64,000 nucleotides of DNA from Flavobacterium alvei (lineage in GTDB: Bacteria; Bacteroidota; Bacteroidia; Flavobacteriales; Flavobacteriaceae): contig NZ_PQVG01000002.1 of the NCBI RefSeq assembly GCF_002920895.1, positions 186,001-250,000 of the forward strand, given 5' to 3'. Of this stretch, positions 51,819 to 59,506 are shown one piece after another (within the stretch, counting starts at the first letter, position 1; each line of letters starts with the position of its first letter). The notes beneath the pieces were generated by a model that saw nothing but the letters and a program-made list of their open reading frames with translations, was not told where the DNA came from and ran no database searches. The position numbers and the translations under genes are program-made.

Positions 51819-52130
51819 GCCTTGTGAGATAAGCTGATTTTTACATTTGGATAGGACTATAAATTTCTAGAGTATATTCTGCTTTACGAAATCACTAGAT
51901 GGATTAATTCATTTAGGAAGTGGATTATAAATTTCTGTCGCCTTCAAAAGCAACAGTATGACTTCCGCAAAGATAATCAATTTCGGGATTATATCAACTA
52001 TTGATACCATATCTTCTGTTAGATTATTATTACAAATCATACAATGACTCATTAATTGGGTACTAGTCTGGCTCGAAAGAGAAGTATGTAAAATATAAAT
52101 CATTATTGCTAGAGCTTATTTTCACAAGGC
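51819..52130 (+). ncRNA. Candidate structured ncRNA of the RT system (about 312 nt)
   Basis: The gap before the RT gene has no credible ORF but clear RNA structure. The ends pair: GCCTTGTGAGATAAGCT (51819-51835) with AGCTTATTTTCACAAGGC (52113-52130), 17 pairs with one G-U and one bulged T, and T51818-A52131 adds another. Inside lie GGAAGT/ACTTCC (51916-51921/51961-51966) enclosing CTGT/ACAG (51935-51938/51953-51956), ATAATC/GATTAT (51973-51978/51987-51992), a perfect TATCAA-CTA-TTGATA hairpin (51992-52006) and a CTC-GAAA-GAG tetraloop hairpin (52072-52081). A T6 run follows the 3' arm. By analogy with retron and DRT systems it may be the template or cofactor of the RT. Confidence 0.7.
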
Positions 52131-52140
52131 ATTTTTTATT

Positions 52141-53787
52141 ATGAATTATAAAAATAAAGAGAACCAAATTCCAAATTGGATAAAAGCAAAAGGATATTTA
52201 CATCTTACTCCTAATATCAACGTTATAAGTCGTTGGCGTGAAATCAAATTAAAAATTGAAAACCCGAAGTTCGTTGAAGAATATGCTTTTTATCCTCTTA
52301 TTCATTCCATAATAAAAGAAAGAAAATACAAAAAAATTGATGCCAAAAAATTTGAAATAAGAAATGACAAAACTCGTGCTCATAAATTAAAAAGTTTAAA
52401 AACTGGAAAAACTGAAAGTGCTGCAAAAAACAGACCTCTTCATTACGCCTCGCATTTTGACGCTTTAATTTATGCTTATTACGCTTCTTTACTTCAAACA
52501 AAATATGAAGAGAAACTAGACTCTCACGTAGGTCTTTCAGAATGTGTTACAGCATATAGAAAGCTAAAAATAAATCCAAACTTACCCGATAATGCAAAAA
52601 GAAATGGAAAAAGTACAATTCATTTTGCGAAAGAAATTTTTGATACAATTTCTGTTCGTTCTCAAAATGAAAATGTTGCTGTTTTAGCATTTGATATTAA
52701 AAGTTTCTTTTCATCTCTCAATCATAAACGACTAAAACAAATTTGGGAAGAAATACTAAATATTAAAACATTACCTAAACACCATCTGAACGTATTTAAA
52801 GCAAGTACAGAATTTAGTTATATCTTATTAGATGATTTAAGAATCTATCAAAAAACAAAAGGTAAAAAAGCTGGATTTGACGAAAAAAAACTATCTCAAA
52901 TAAGAAAAACAAAAGGTTTCAAATGTTTTTTTGAATCTAACCAAGATTTCAGAAATCATATAAAGTCTGGAAAGCTAAAAATCCATAAATTTCCATTTAG
53001 GAATAAAAAAACAAAAGAAATAATGGGCATTCCTCAAGGATTGCCTATTAGTGCAATTTTGGCCAATATGTATCTCTATCATTTCGATTTGAATATACTC
53101 GAAAACTTGGTAAAAAATAAAGGTTGTTACTATCGTAGATATTCGGATGATATTATTGTAGTCTGCAAAGTTGAACAAATTAATGAAGTAAAAGGATTTG
53201 TAGAATTACAAATGAAGGAAAACATAGTTGAAATCAGTAAAGATAAGACAGAAACTTTCATTTTCAAAAATATTGAATTTAATAAAAAGAAGGAAACAAG
53301 ATTAACTTCTATAAAAATAAATATTGACGGAACTCAAACTTTAGATAGCCCTTTAACATATTTAGGTTTTGAATTCAGGGGATATAATACATTAATAAAA
53401 TCTACTAATATTGCCAAGTTTTATAGAAGGATGAAAAGCATAATACGTAGAAGAGCTAGAAGAACTATTTTAGGAATTGAAAAAGACCCTTACCAACATA
53501 AAGCAATCTTTATCAATCAAATTAAAAAACTATTTCAAACCATCCCAAAGAAAAAAGATAGTGAAAATGAAAATATCCAATTAGTTCGTTCAAGAAAAAT
53601 ATTAGTACCAAATGTTAAAGGAGAATTTAATTTTAAAGATGCTAAAGGAAATGCAAAAAAACAAAGCAATTATTTTTCTTATCTAAAAAGAGCATCTAAA
53701 ATTATGAATGAAAATAAAATCGAAAAGCAATTAAGAAAATCAAAACATATTTTATATAGTTCTATCAATAAATTTTTAAACAAATAA
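52141..53787 (+). CDS. Reverse transcriptase of the unknown-group/defence (DRT-like) class
   Basis: A 548-residue RT. It has a UG/Abi-type N-terminal block RPLHYASHFDALIYAYYASLL (from residue 98), motif A AFDIKSFFSSLN (183-194, D185), motif B GIPQGLPISAILANMYL (296-312), catalytic motif C YRRYSDDIIVV (331-341, D336-D337) and the thumb start LTYLGFEF (405-412), followed by about 135 basic helical residues. There is no maturase X or HNH endonuclease domain (not a group II intron), no retron NAxxH or VTG motif, and no TR/VR pair (not a DGR). It starts 10 bp after a structured ncRNA. Anti-phage defence is the likely role by analogy with DRT systems; the exact subtype is not determined. Confidence 0.88.
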   Translation: MNYKNKENQIPNWIKAKGYLHLTPNINVISRWREIKLKIENPKFVEEYAFYPLIHSIIKERKYKKIDAKKFEIRNDKTRAHKLKSLKTGKTESAAKNRPLHYASHFDALIYAYYASLLQTKYEEKLDSHVGLSECVTAYRKLKINPNLPDNAKRNGKSTIHFAKEIFDTISVRSQNENVAVLAFDIKSFFSSLNHKRLKQIWEEILNIKTLPKHHLNVFKASTEFSYILLDDLRIYQKTKGKKAGFDEKKLSQIRKTKGFKCFFESNQDFRNHIKSGKLKIHKFPFRNKKTKEIMGIPQGLPISAILANMYLYHFDLNILENLVKNKGCYYRRYSDDIIVVCKVEQINEVKGFVELQMKENIVEISKDKTETFIFKNIEFNKKKETRLTSIKINIDGTQTLDSPLTYLGFEFRGYNTLIKSTNIAKFYRRMKSIIRRRARRTILGIEKDPYQHKAIFINQIKKLFQTIPKKKDSENENIQLVRSRKILVPNVKGEFNFKDAKGNAKKQSNYFSYLKRASKIMNENKIEKQLRKSKHILYSSINKFLNK

Positions 53788-53800
53788 ACTGAAATCTAAA

Positions 53801-53889
53801 GGCTAGCGCGAGCGTCCCGCTCGTGAACACTAACATAAGCAAACAATTATAAATTTGGAATAGGCACGAGCGAGACGCTCGCGCTAGCC
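53801..53889. repeat. GC-rich REP-like palindromic element after the RT gene
   Basis: The left arm 53801-53825 (GGCTAGCGCGAGCGTCCCGC and on) and right arm 53865-53889 are reverse complements at 24 of 25 positions, separated by 39 bp of AT-rich DNA. The GC-rich arms stand out sharply from the surroundings. The shape fits a REP/BIME-type element mobilised in trans by a RAYT (TnpA-REP) transposase. No RAYT gene is in the window. It lies 13 bp after the RT stop codon and may also stop transcription. Confidence 0.8.
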
Positions 53890-53957
53890 AATAGCAAACA
53901 ATCCAAAAATGTTTTAATTACCAATTAGTTTTCAAAACTGCGTTAACGATTGTGGGT

Positions 53958-53993
53958 AAAAAAAGCCGTCCCGTTGAAGGGACAGCTTGGCTT
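53958..53993 (-). terminator. Intrinsic terminator of hsp20
   Basis: Read on the minus strand, AAGCC (53989-53993 complement) and an inner TCCC/GGGA pair with the opposite arm (53963-53967), followed by a T7 run (53958-53964 are A on plus). Confidence 0.8.
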
Positions 53994-54010
53994 AAAAATT
54001 TATTTCAGAA

Positions 54011-54463
54011 TCAGGAAATTTCAATCTGTTTGATTCTGTTGCGAAGCACTTCTTCTTTTTTTGGAATTTTGATGTACAGAATTCCATCTTCGTATTTGGC
54101 TTCTATTCGTTCCGTATCTACAATATCTTGAGGGAAGGTAAAACTTCGTTTGAGGGATTGGTATGAAAATTCTTTTCTAGAATACACGCCTTCCTCCGCT
54201 TCGGAAGTTTGATTGCTTTTTTCTGCACTAATGGTTAGGACATCATTTTCCAATTCTACTTTGAAATCTGTTTTTGACATTCCGGGAGCCACCATTTCAA
54301 GAGCATAGCCATCAGCATTCTCTTTGATGTTTACCGCTGGAACAGAGGTCGTAGCATCATAAAAATTTAAATTACCTTCTCTAAATGCATCGCGATTAAA
54401 AAAGTTGTCTAACAACATTGGCAATGCATTGTTTAGTGCCGAATTACGTTTTACAAGGTTCAT
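54011..54463 (-). CDS. Small heat-shock protein (Hsp20/alpha-crystallin)
   Basis: A 150-residue sHSP with a Phe-rich N-terminal arm (LDNFFNRDAF), an alpha-crystallin domain (about residues 40-135) including VPAVNIKENADGYALEMVAPGM, FKVELENDVLTISAEK, and YEDGILYIKIPKKEE, and a short tail ending IKQIEIS that carries an I-x-I motif (I146-E-I148). It is an ATP-independent holdase that passes clients to ClpB/DnaK. The clpB gene lies just beyond the RT island, so island insertion probably split a chaperone neighbourhood. Confidence 0.93.
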   Translation of the reverse strand: MNLVKRNSALNNALPMLLDNFFNRDAFREGNLNFYDATTSVPAVNIKENADGYALEMVAPGMSKTDFKVELENDVLTISAEKSNQTSEAEEGVYSRKEFSYQSLKRSFTFPQDIVDTERIEAKYEDGILYIKIPKKEEVLRNRIKQIEIS

Positions 54464-54712
54464 AATTACAAAATTTTAAAGTTAATAAATAATTTATTTT
54501 TTTACTCTAACAACAAATTTTGTACCATCGGAAACAGTATTTCAATGCTGAAAAAATGTCATTATTTTTTAAGAAAATTTTAGAAAAAAAATGTCAAAAT
54601 ATCAGCAATAACAGCATAATAAACTGACAAATTTTCACTTAGTAAACCCATACATTTAAAAACACTGCGAAATGAACAGCATCAATCGAGTGAAATAAAC
54701 CCAATAATCCCT

Positions 54713-54720
54713 TAACTTTG
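54713..54720 (+). promoter_or_regulatory. -7 promoter box for the nitroreductase gene
   Basis: TAACTTTG is a perfect TAnnTTTG match, 35 bp before ATG 54756. Confidence 0.6.
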
Positions 54721-54755
54721 TGTACTGATAAAAACACTCAAAAAAAGTCATCCCT

Positions 54756-55355
54756 ATGAATATTTTAGAATTAATAGAAAAAAGATATACCGCCAAGAAA
54801 TACAACGCTAATAAAGAAATCCCACAAGAAAAAATAGAAGACCTAAAACAAATTTTGCGCCTCACTCCTTCTTCTATAAACATTCAGCCTTGGAAATTTA
54901 CTTTTGTACAAAATCCAGAAATGAAGTCAAAACTAGCTTCGGTTTCGATGCACAATACCGAGAAAATCAATCAGGCGCAATTGTTAGTCGTTTTTAGCGT
55001 TGCTGATAATTTGGATGCTTTCGAGAATGAGGTAGTCAACGAATTTCCTCAATTCAGAAAAGAAATGTTCCATAAAATAAAAACCTATAATTCTGAAGCC
55101 GATTTGAAAATATGGTTGGCCAAGCAAGTCTATATTGCCTTGGGAGTGGGTTTGACCGCCAGTGCTGCAATGGGTCTGGATTCGACCGCAATGGAAGGAA
55201 TAGAAACAGATAAATACAAAACAATTCTCAATATGAAGGATTACAAACCCTTATTTGCTATGGCTGTAGGTTATGGAGCGGAAGAAGATGCCAACCGACT
55301 TGAGGTAACTCCAAAATCAAGAAGAGTACTAGAGGATGTAGTTGAAACTATTTAA
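54756..55355 (+). CDS. NAD(P)H-dependent nitroreductase-family flavoprotein
   Basis: A 199-residue NfsB-like enzyme. The FMN-binding KRYTAKKYNANKEI start, LTPSSINIQPWKFTFV, the FMN isoalloxazine region GVGLTASAAMGLDSTAMEGIE, and FAMAVGYGAEED are present. Family members reduce quinones, nitroaromatics or other electrophiles using FMN. The natural substrate is unknown. It has its own promoter and is followed by an exported DUF4919-like protein 41 bp later. Confidence 0.9.
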   Translation: MNILELIEKRYTAKKYNANKEIPQEKIEDLKQILRLTPSSINIQPWKFTFVQNPEMKSKLASVSMHNTEKINQAQLLVVFSVADNLDAFENEVVNEFPQFRKEMFHKIKTYNSEADLKIWLAKQVYIALGVGLTASAAMGLDSTAMEGIETDKYKTILNMKDYKPLFAMAVGYGAEEDANRLEVTPKSRRVLEDVVETI

Positions 55356-55396
55356 ACCAATTCATTTTAACACTACTCTCAAAAAAAAATAAAAAC

Positions 55397-56086
55397 ATGA
55401 AAAAAATAATTTTGTTGTTTACCATTTTAATACTGTCGGTTAATGCTAGCTTTTCTCAAGAAAATAGCTTTAAAAAACCTGATTATGATCTGATTAAAAA
55501 AAATATAGAAGACAAATCCTCTAATTATTATTATCCCAAATTATTAGAAAGAATGATTTCTAATGATACGCTATTAGATAACGAAGATTATAGACACCTT
55601 TATTTAGGCTATGTTTTTAACCCAAAGTACAGTTCGTTTTTTAAATCTTCGACCGAAGAAAAGCTTAGAAAATATTATCAAAACGAAAAGATTAATGAAA
55701 AAGAGTATGATGAAATTATAAAATTGGGCGAACAATCCATTAAAGAATTTCCTTTTGATTTGCGACAAATGAATTATCTAGCCTACATTTATCACTTAAA
55801 AGGAGATGAAATTTCAGCAAAAAATATATCCAATAGATTTCATAAAATTATTTTAGCCATTATGTCAACTGGTGACGGTCAAAAGTGCGAAACTGGACTT
55901 CATGTCATTTCAGTTAGCCACGAATATGTGATCCTAAATCTATTTAAACTTCAAAACATTTCGCAAAGTCTAGTTGAAAATTGCGATTATATGGCTTTTG
56001 AAAAAGGAAAATACAAAGTAGATGGTATCTATTTTAGCATCGAAAAGATATTAGCAGATGAAGCGAAACTTTTTAAAGGAAAATAA
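55397..56086 (+). CDS. Exported DUF4919-like protein
   Basis: A 229-residue protein with a Sec signal peptide (residues 1-20, NASFSQ before the mature part). It contains KPDYDLIKKNIEDKSSNYYYPKLLERM and DYRHLYLGYVF, which match my recollection of DUF4919. A central helical region (residues 120-165) has TPR-like spacing (FDLRQMNYLAYIYHLKGDEISA). It is probably periplasmic and its function is unknown. Confidence 0.75.
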   Translation: MKKIILLFTILILSVNASFSQENSFKKPDYDLIKKNIEDKSSNYYYPKLLERMISNDTLLDNEDYRHLYLGYVFNPKYSSFFKSSTEEKLRKYYQNEKINEKEYDEIIKLGEQSIKEFPFDLRQMNYLAYIYHLKGDEISAKNISNRFHKIILAIMSTGDGQKCETGLHVISVSHEYVILNLFKLQNISQSLVENCDYMAFEKGKYKVDGIYFSIEKILADEAKLFKGK

Positions 56087-56218
56087 AACCGTCAGCAGTT
56101 GCATTAGAATCGAATTGGCAAGAATTTTAAAAATTAAAAAGACGATTACTACTTAAAATGGCCGTTTTTTCAAACTGACTTTGTATGCTAAAAAAGAATA
56201 AACTAAATAGTATAAATT

Positions 56219-56641
56219 ATGGAAATACGATTGTTAAGCGAAGAAAATGTATATCCTACAAATGAAGTTTTAGAAATTATATTGGGAGAAAGCTATGTTG
56301 TATTTAATGAATTCATAGAAATTATTACCAATAAAAACATTGGTTTAGGGGTAGAATGGAGATATTATAAAGACGGAAAATCTTGGTTGTGCAAAGTATC
56401 ATTAAAAAAAAAGACTTTTTTTTGGTTATCTGTTTGGGATGGCTATTTTAAAATCGGGTTCTATTTTGCTGAAAAAAATAGTTCAGAAATTGAAAATTTA
56501 GATATAGCAAACACTATAAAAGAAGATTTTAAAGTCAGTAAAAAAATAGGTAAATTGATACCTTTAGCAATTTCCATGAACAGAAAAGAACAAATTACTG
56601 ATGTTTTAAAAATAATTGAATACAAAAAGAATCTAAAATAA
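56219..56641 (+). CDS. DUF3788-like protein
   Basis: A 140-residue cytosolic protein with the pattern VEWRYYKDGKSWLCKVSLKKKTFFWLSVWDGYFK, then FYFAEK and the C-terminal IPLAISM, typical of DUF3788. These proteins are small alpha/beta proteins of unknown function. A box TGACTTTG about 45 bp upstream fits the -7 consensus with one mismatch. It lies alone in a sparse region before the ars operon. Confidence 0.75.
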   Translation: MEIRLLSEENVYPTNEVLEIILGESYVVFNEFIEIITNKNIGLGVEWRYYKDGKSWLCKVSLKKKTFFWLSVWDGYFKIGFYFAEKNSSEIENLDIANTIKEDFKVSKKIGKLIPLAISMNRKEQITDVLKIIEYKKNLK

Positions 56642-56852
56642 TTTATTGAGTACAAAAAAATAAAACACAACAAAGCAAAGGATTCAGTTGACATTCAAAG
56701 GCAACAAAACTGATTTCAAATCCTAAATTATAGAGTTGTCCTAAATTATTAAGTGGTTTTCAAAAGAAATTTAAAACCACTTTTTTTTGCTCTCTTGGTG
56801 CTCAAAATCATTTTTTTTTGAAAATTATTTTGTTTTGAATTTTAATTAATCG

Positions 56853-56866
56853 TAATATTGCAATAT
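56853..56866 (+). promoter_or_regulatory. Candidate ArsR operator overlapping the ars promoter
   Basis: The perfect 12-bp palindrome ATATTGCAATAT (56855-56866) overlaps the box TAATATTG (56853-56860), a TAnnTTTG match with one mismatch, and lies 13-27 bp before the arsR ATG. ArsR binding there would block RNA polymerase, giving autorepression of the operon. Confidence 0.6.
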
Positions 56867-56878
56867 AAAAATATAATA

Positions 56879-57211
56879 ATGGGAGCTTCTAAAACCGATA
56901 GTTTTACAGAAAAACAAAACGAACTAGCCATTCTAGCCAAAGCCTTGGGACATCCAGCACGAATTGCCATTATAGAGTATTTATTGAAAGTAGATGCTTG
57001 TATTTGTGGCGATATTGTAAACGAATTGCCCTTGGCACAACCAACTATTTCGCAGCATTTAAAAGAACTCAAAAACGCAGGTTTAATCAAAGGAAACTTC
57101 GAAGGAACTTCTATTTGCTATTGTATTGACGAACTGGGATTCGAAAAAATAAAAGGCTTTTTCCAAGATATTACAAAGTATTTGGAGAAAAGAAAAAACA
57201 ATTGTTGCTAA
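56879..57211 (+). CDS. arsR: ArsR-family metalloregulatory repressor
   Basis: A 110-residue winged-helix repressor with [52 protein letters not shown] (recognition helix), and the As(III)-binding C-x-C of the alpha3 type (ACIC) plus a terminal CC. It should leave the operator on binding trivalent arsenic. The start is ATG 56879, since the upstream TTG lies inside the operator. It is first in a four-gene arsenic operon with gaps of 17, 25 and 2 bp. Confidence 0.92.
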   Translation: MGASKTDSFTEKQNELAILAKALGHPARIAIIEYLLKVDACICGDIVNELPLAQPTISQHLKELKNAGLIKGNFEGTSICYCIDELGFEKIKGFFQDITKYLEKRKNNCC

Positions 57212-57228
57212 TTATAAATTCAGATAAA

Positions 57229-57699
57229 ATGAAACTATCAGAAGTAAAAAACATTTTGAAGTCCGTAGAAGCGGTAAACATCATTTTGACAGATGGAACA
57301 ATGGTTCCAGAACATTTTCACGTAACTGAAGTAGGTTTAATTACCAAAAACTTCATTGATTGTGGTGGAACGGTTCGCAAAGAAAACGTGGTCAACTTTC
57401 AATTGTGGGATGCTAATGATTTTGAACACCGTTTGAAACCACAAAAATTATTGAACATCATCGAATTGTCCGAAAAGGTTTTGGGAATCGAAGATTTTGA
57501 AATTGAAGTGGAATATCAGGCACAAACTATCGGCAAATACGATTTGGATTTCGATGGAAAAAATTTCGTTTTATTAAACAAACAAACCGCTTGTTTGGCG
57601 CAAGACCAATGTGGCATTCCTACCGAAAAACAAAAAGTGAGATTGTCGGATATTAAAATCGAACAAAGTTGCTGCACTCCAGGCGGAAGCTGTTGTTAA
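57229..57699 (+). CDS. DUF6428-family protein of the ars operon
   Basis: A 156-residue protein with VILTDGTMVPEHFHVTEVGLITKNFIDCGG and NFQLWDANDFEHRLKPQKLL, the pattern of DUF6428 found in Bacteroidota ars operons. The C-terminus carries CLAQDQCG and ends QSCCTPGGSCC, a cysteine-rich tail suited to bind As(III) or another soft metal. It lies between arsR and arsC. A metallochaperone-like role is an inference from the tail and location. ATG 57229 is preferred over the upstream TTG, which overlaps arsR. Confidence 0.85.
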   Translation: MKLSEVKNILKSVEAVNIILTDGTMVPEHFHVTEVGLITKNFIDCGGTVRKENVVNFQLWDANDFEHRLKPQKLLNIIELSEKVLGIEDFEIEVEYQAQTIGKYDLDFDGKNFVLLNKQTACLAQDQCGIPTEKQKVRLSDIKIEQSCCTPGGSCC

Positions 57700-57724
57700 T
57701 TTTTAAATACTAAAACCAATATAA

Positions 57725-58357
57725 ATGACCTCAACTAAAACCAACCTATTTCCAGAAATTGAAAATGTAATCAGCACTTTAAACTTCGAAAGTATTTCTG
57801 AGGAACGTAAAATTGTTTTACAACCACTTATCGATTTTATTCAAAGAAAATCAGACGAACAAAAAGAAATTCGCTTAAATCTGATATGTACGCACAATTC
57901 CCGACGAAGTCACTTATCACAAGTTTGGGCGCAAACTGCGGCAGCGCATTATGGAATTCAAAATGTGTTTTGCTATTCGGGTGGAACAGAAGCTACGGCT
58001 ATGTTTCCAATGGCAGCCAAAACATTGGAAAAACAAGGCTTTCAAATCAAGACCATTTCCGAAGGAAACAACCCAGTTTATGCGATAAAATATTCGGAGA
58101 ATGCGCATCCAATTATTGGTTTTTCGAAAACTTTTGATGATGATTTTAATCCTCAATCGGAATTTGCAGCGATTCTGACTTGTTCTTCAGCCGACCAAGG
58201 TTGTCCTTTTATTGCCGGTGCCGAAAAACGAATTCCTATTACTTTTGAAGACCCAAAAGCCTTTGACAACACCCCACAACAAGCCGAAAAATATGAGGAA
58301 AGAAGTGTGCAAATTGCCACCGAAATGTTCTATGTTTTCTCCCAAATTAAACAATAA
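57725..58357 (+). CDS. arsC: Arsenate reductase-like LMW phosphatase-family protein
   Basis: A 210-residue member of the low-molecular-weight phosphatase/thioredoxin-type arsenate reductase superfamily. The P-loop is C55-THNSR-R61-S (CX5R). Additional cysteines sit in the segment [12 protein letters not shown], which could form the redox relay. It should reduce arsenate to arsenite for export by the neighbouring Acr3. It is longer than ordinary ArsC because of an N-terminal extension of about 48 residues. Confidence 0.87.
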   Translation: MTSTKTNLFPEIENVISTLNFESISEERKIVLQPLIDFIQRKSDEQKEIRLNLICTHNSRRSHLSQVWAQTAAAHYGIQNVFCYSGGTEATAMFPMAAKTLEKQGFQIKTISEGNNPVYAIKYSENAHPIIGFSKTFDDDFNPQSEFAAILTCSSADQGCPFIAGAEKRIPITFEDPKAFDNTPQQAEKYEERSVQIATEMFYVFSQIKQ

Positions 58358-58359
58358 AT

Positions 58360-59430
58360 ATGTCAGCAAATAATTGTGCACCAGTTGTGGAAAGAAAGAA
58401 ATTAAGCTTTCTCGACAGTTACCTTACCCTTTGGATTTTCTTGGCAATGGCTTTGGGAGTTTTGATTGGATATTTCATTCCTTCGAGTGGTAATTTTATC
58501 AATTCATTTTCAAGCGGAACAACTAATATTCCGCTAGCAATAGGTTTGATATTGATGATGTATCCGCCCTTGGCAAAAGTGAAATACGAACAAATGGGAG
58601 AAGTTTTCAAAAACACCAAAGTTCTTGGAGCTTCCTTATTCCTAAACTGGATTGTTGGTCCCATTTTGATGTTTTTTTTAGCATTATTATTACTAAATGG
58701 TTATCCCGAATATATGATTGGGGTAATTCTAATTGGTTTAGCGCGCTGTATTGCGATGGTGGTGGTTTGGAATGATTTAGCCGATGGAAATCGCGAATAT
58801 GCTGCAGGTTTAATCGCTTTGAACAGTATTTTTCAAGTGTTGTTGTATAGCGTTTATGCTTATGTTTTCATCACGGTTTTGCCTCCTTATTTTGGTTATA
58901 CTGGTTTTGAAGTCAACATCAGTATTGGACAAATTGCCGAAAGTGTGGGCATTTATTTGGGAATTCCTTTTGCATTAGGAATCATCAGTCGGTATGCACT
59001 AATTGCTCTTAAAGGATTGGAATGGTTTGAGACTAAATACGTTCCTTTTATTTCTCCAATTACATTGATTTCATTACTGTTTACAATTGTTTTAATGTTC
59101 AGTTTGAAAGGCGAATTGATTGTTCAAATTCCGTTAGATGTGTTGCGAATTGCCGTTCCTTTGGTGATTTATTTCACGATAATGTTTGTTATTAGTTTCT
59201 TCATCGGGAAATATTTTGGTGCTGATTATTCGAAATCTACCGCCATTGCTTTTACCGCAACAGGAAACAATTTCGAATTGGCAATTGCTGTTTCTATTGG
59301 AGTTTTTGGTATTAATTCAGGTCAGGCTTTTGCTGGAGTAATTGGGCCTTTGGTAGAAGTGCCAGCTTTGATAGCTTTGGTGAACGTAGCCTTTTGGTTT
59401 AGAAAAAAGTATTTTTATAAAGCAATATAA
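58360..59430 (+). CDS. acr3: Arsenite efflux permease Acr3
   Basis: A 356-residue membrane protein with 10 hydrophobic segments. The conserved Cys in the fourth TM region ([18 protein letters not shown]) and the [37 protein letters not shown] and [13 protein letters not shown] segments identify Acr3 rather than ArsB. It exports arsenite by proton exchange. It starts 2 bp after the arsC stop and ends before a strong terminator. Confidence 0.95.
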   Translation: MSANNCAPVVERKKLSFLDSYLTLWIFLAMALGVLIGYFIPSSGNFINSFSSGTTNIPLAIGLILMMYPPLAKVKYEQMGEVFKNTKVLGASLFLNWIVGPILMFFLALLLLNGYPEYMIGVILIGLARCIAMVVVWNDLADGNREYAAGLIALNSIFQVLLYSVYAYVFITVLPPYFGYTGFEVNISIGQIAESVGIYLGIPFALGIISRYALIALKGLEWFETKYVPFISPITLISLLFTIVLMFSLKGELIVQIPLDVLRIAVPLVIYFTIMFVISFFIGKYFGADYSKSTAIAFTATGNNFELAIAVSIGVFGINSGQAFAGVIGPLVEVPALIALVNVAFWFRKKYFYKAI

Positions 59431-59449
59431 TTTTGAAAATTATATAGAA

Positions 59450-59490
59450 AAAAGGCTCTTTTAAAACATTCGATTTTAAAAGAGCCTTTT
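59450..59490. terminator. Bidirectional intrinsic terminator
   Basis: A perfect 17-bp stem (59450-59466 with 59474-59490, AAAAGGCTCTTTTAAAA type) with a 7-nt loop and T run lies between acr3 (+) and the convergent glucosidase (-). Confidence 0.9.
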
Positions 59491-59506
59491 CATTAAAACA
59501 CAGGTG

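Noticed and set aside
51909..52103. A 64-residue open frame on the minus strand within the pre-RT region
   Set aside because: It lies inside the structured ncRNA candidate, has no promoter or recognised motif, and its length is ordinary for AT-rich DNA. It is kept only as part of the repeat-ORF hypothesis.
52141..53787. Group II intron maturase, retron RT or diversity-generating RT as alternatives for the RT
   Set aside because: No maturase X or HNH endonuclease domain and no intron domain V-like sequence downstream; no retron NAxxH or VTG motifs; no TR/VR near-repeat or accessory Avd-like gene.
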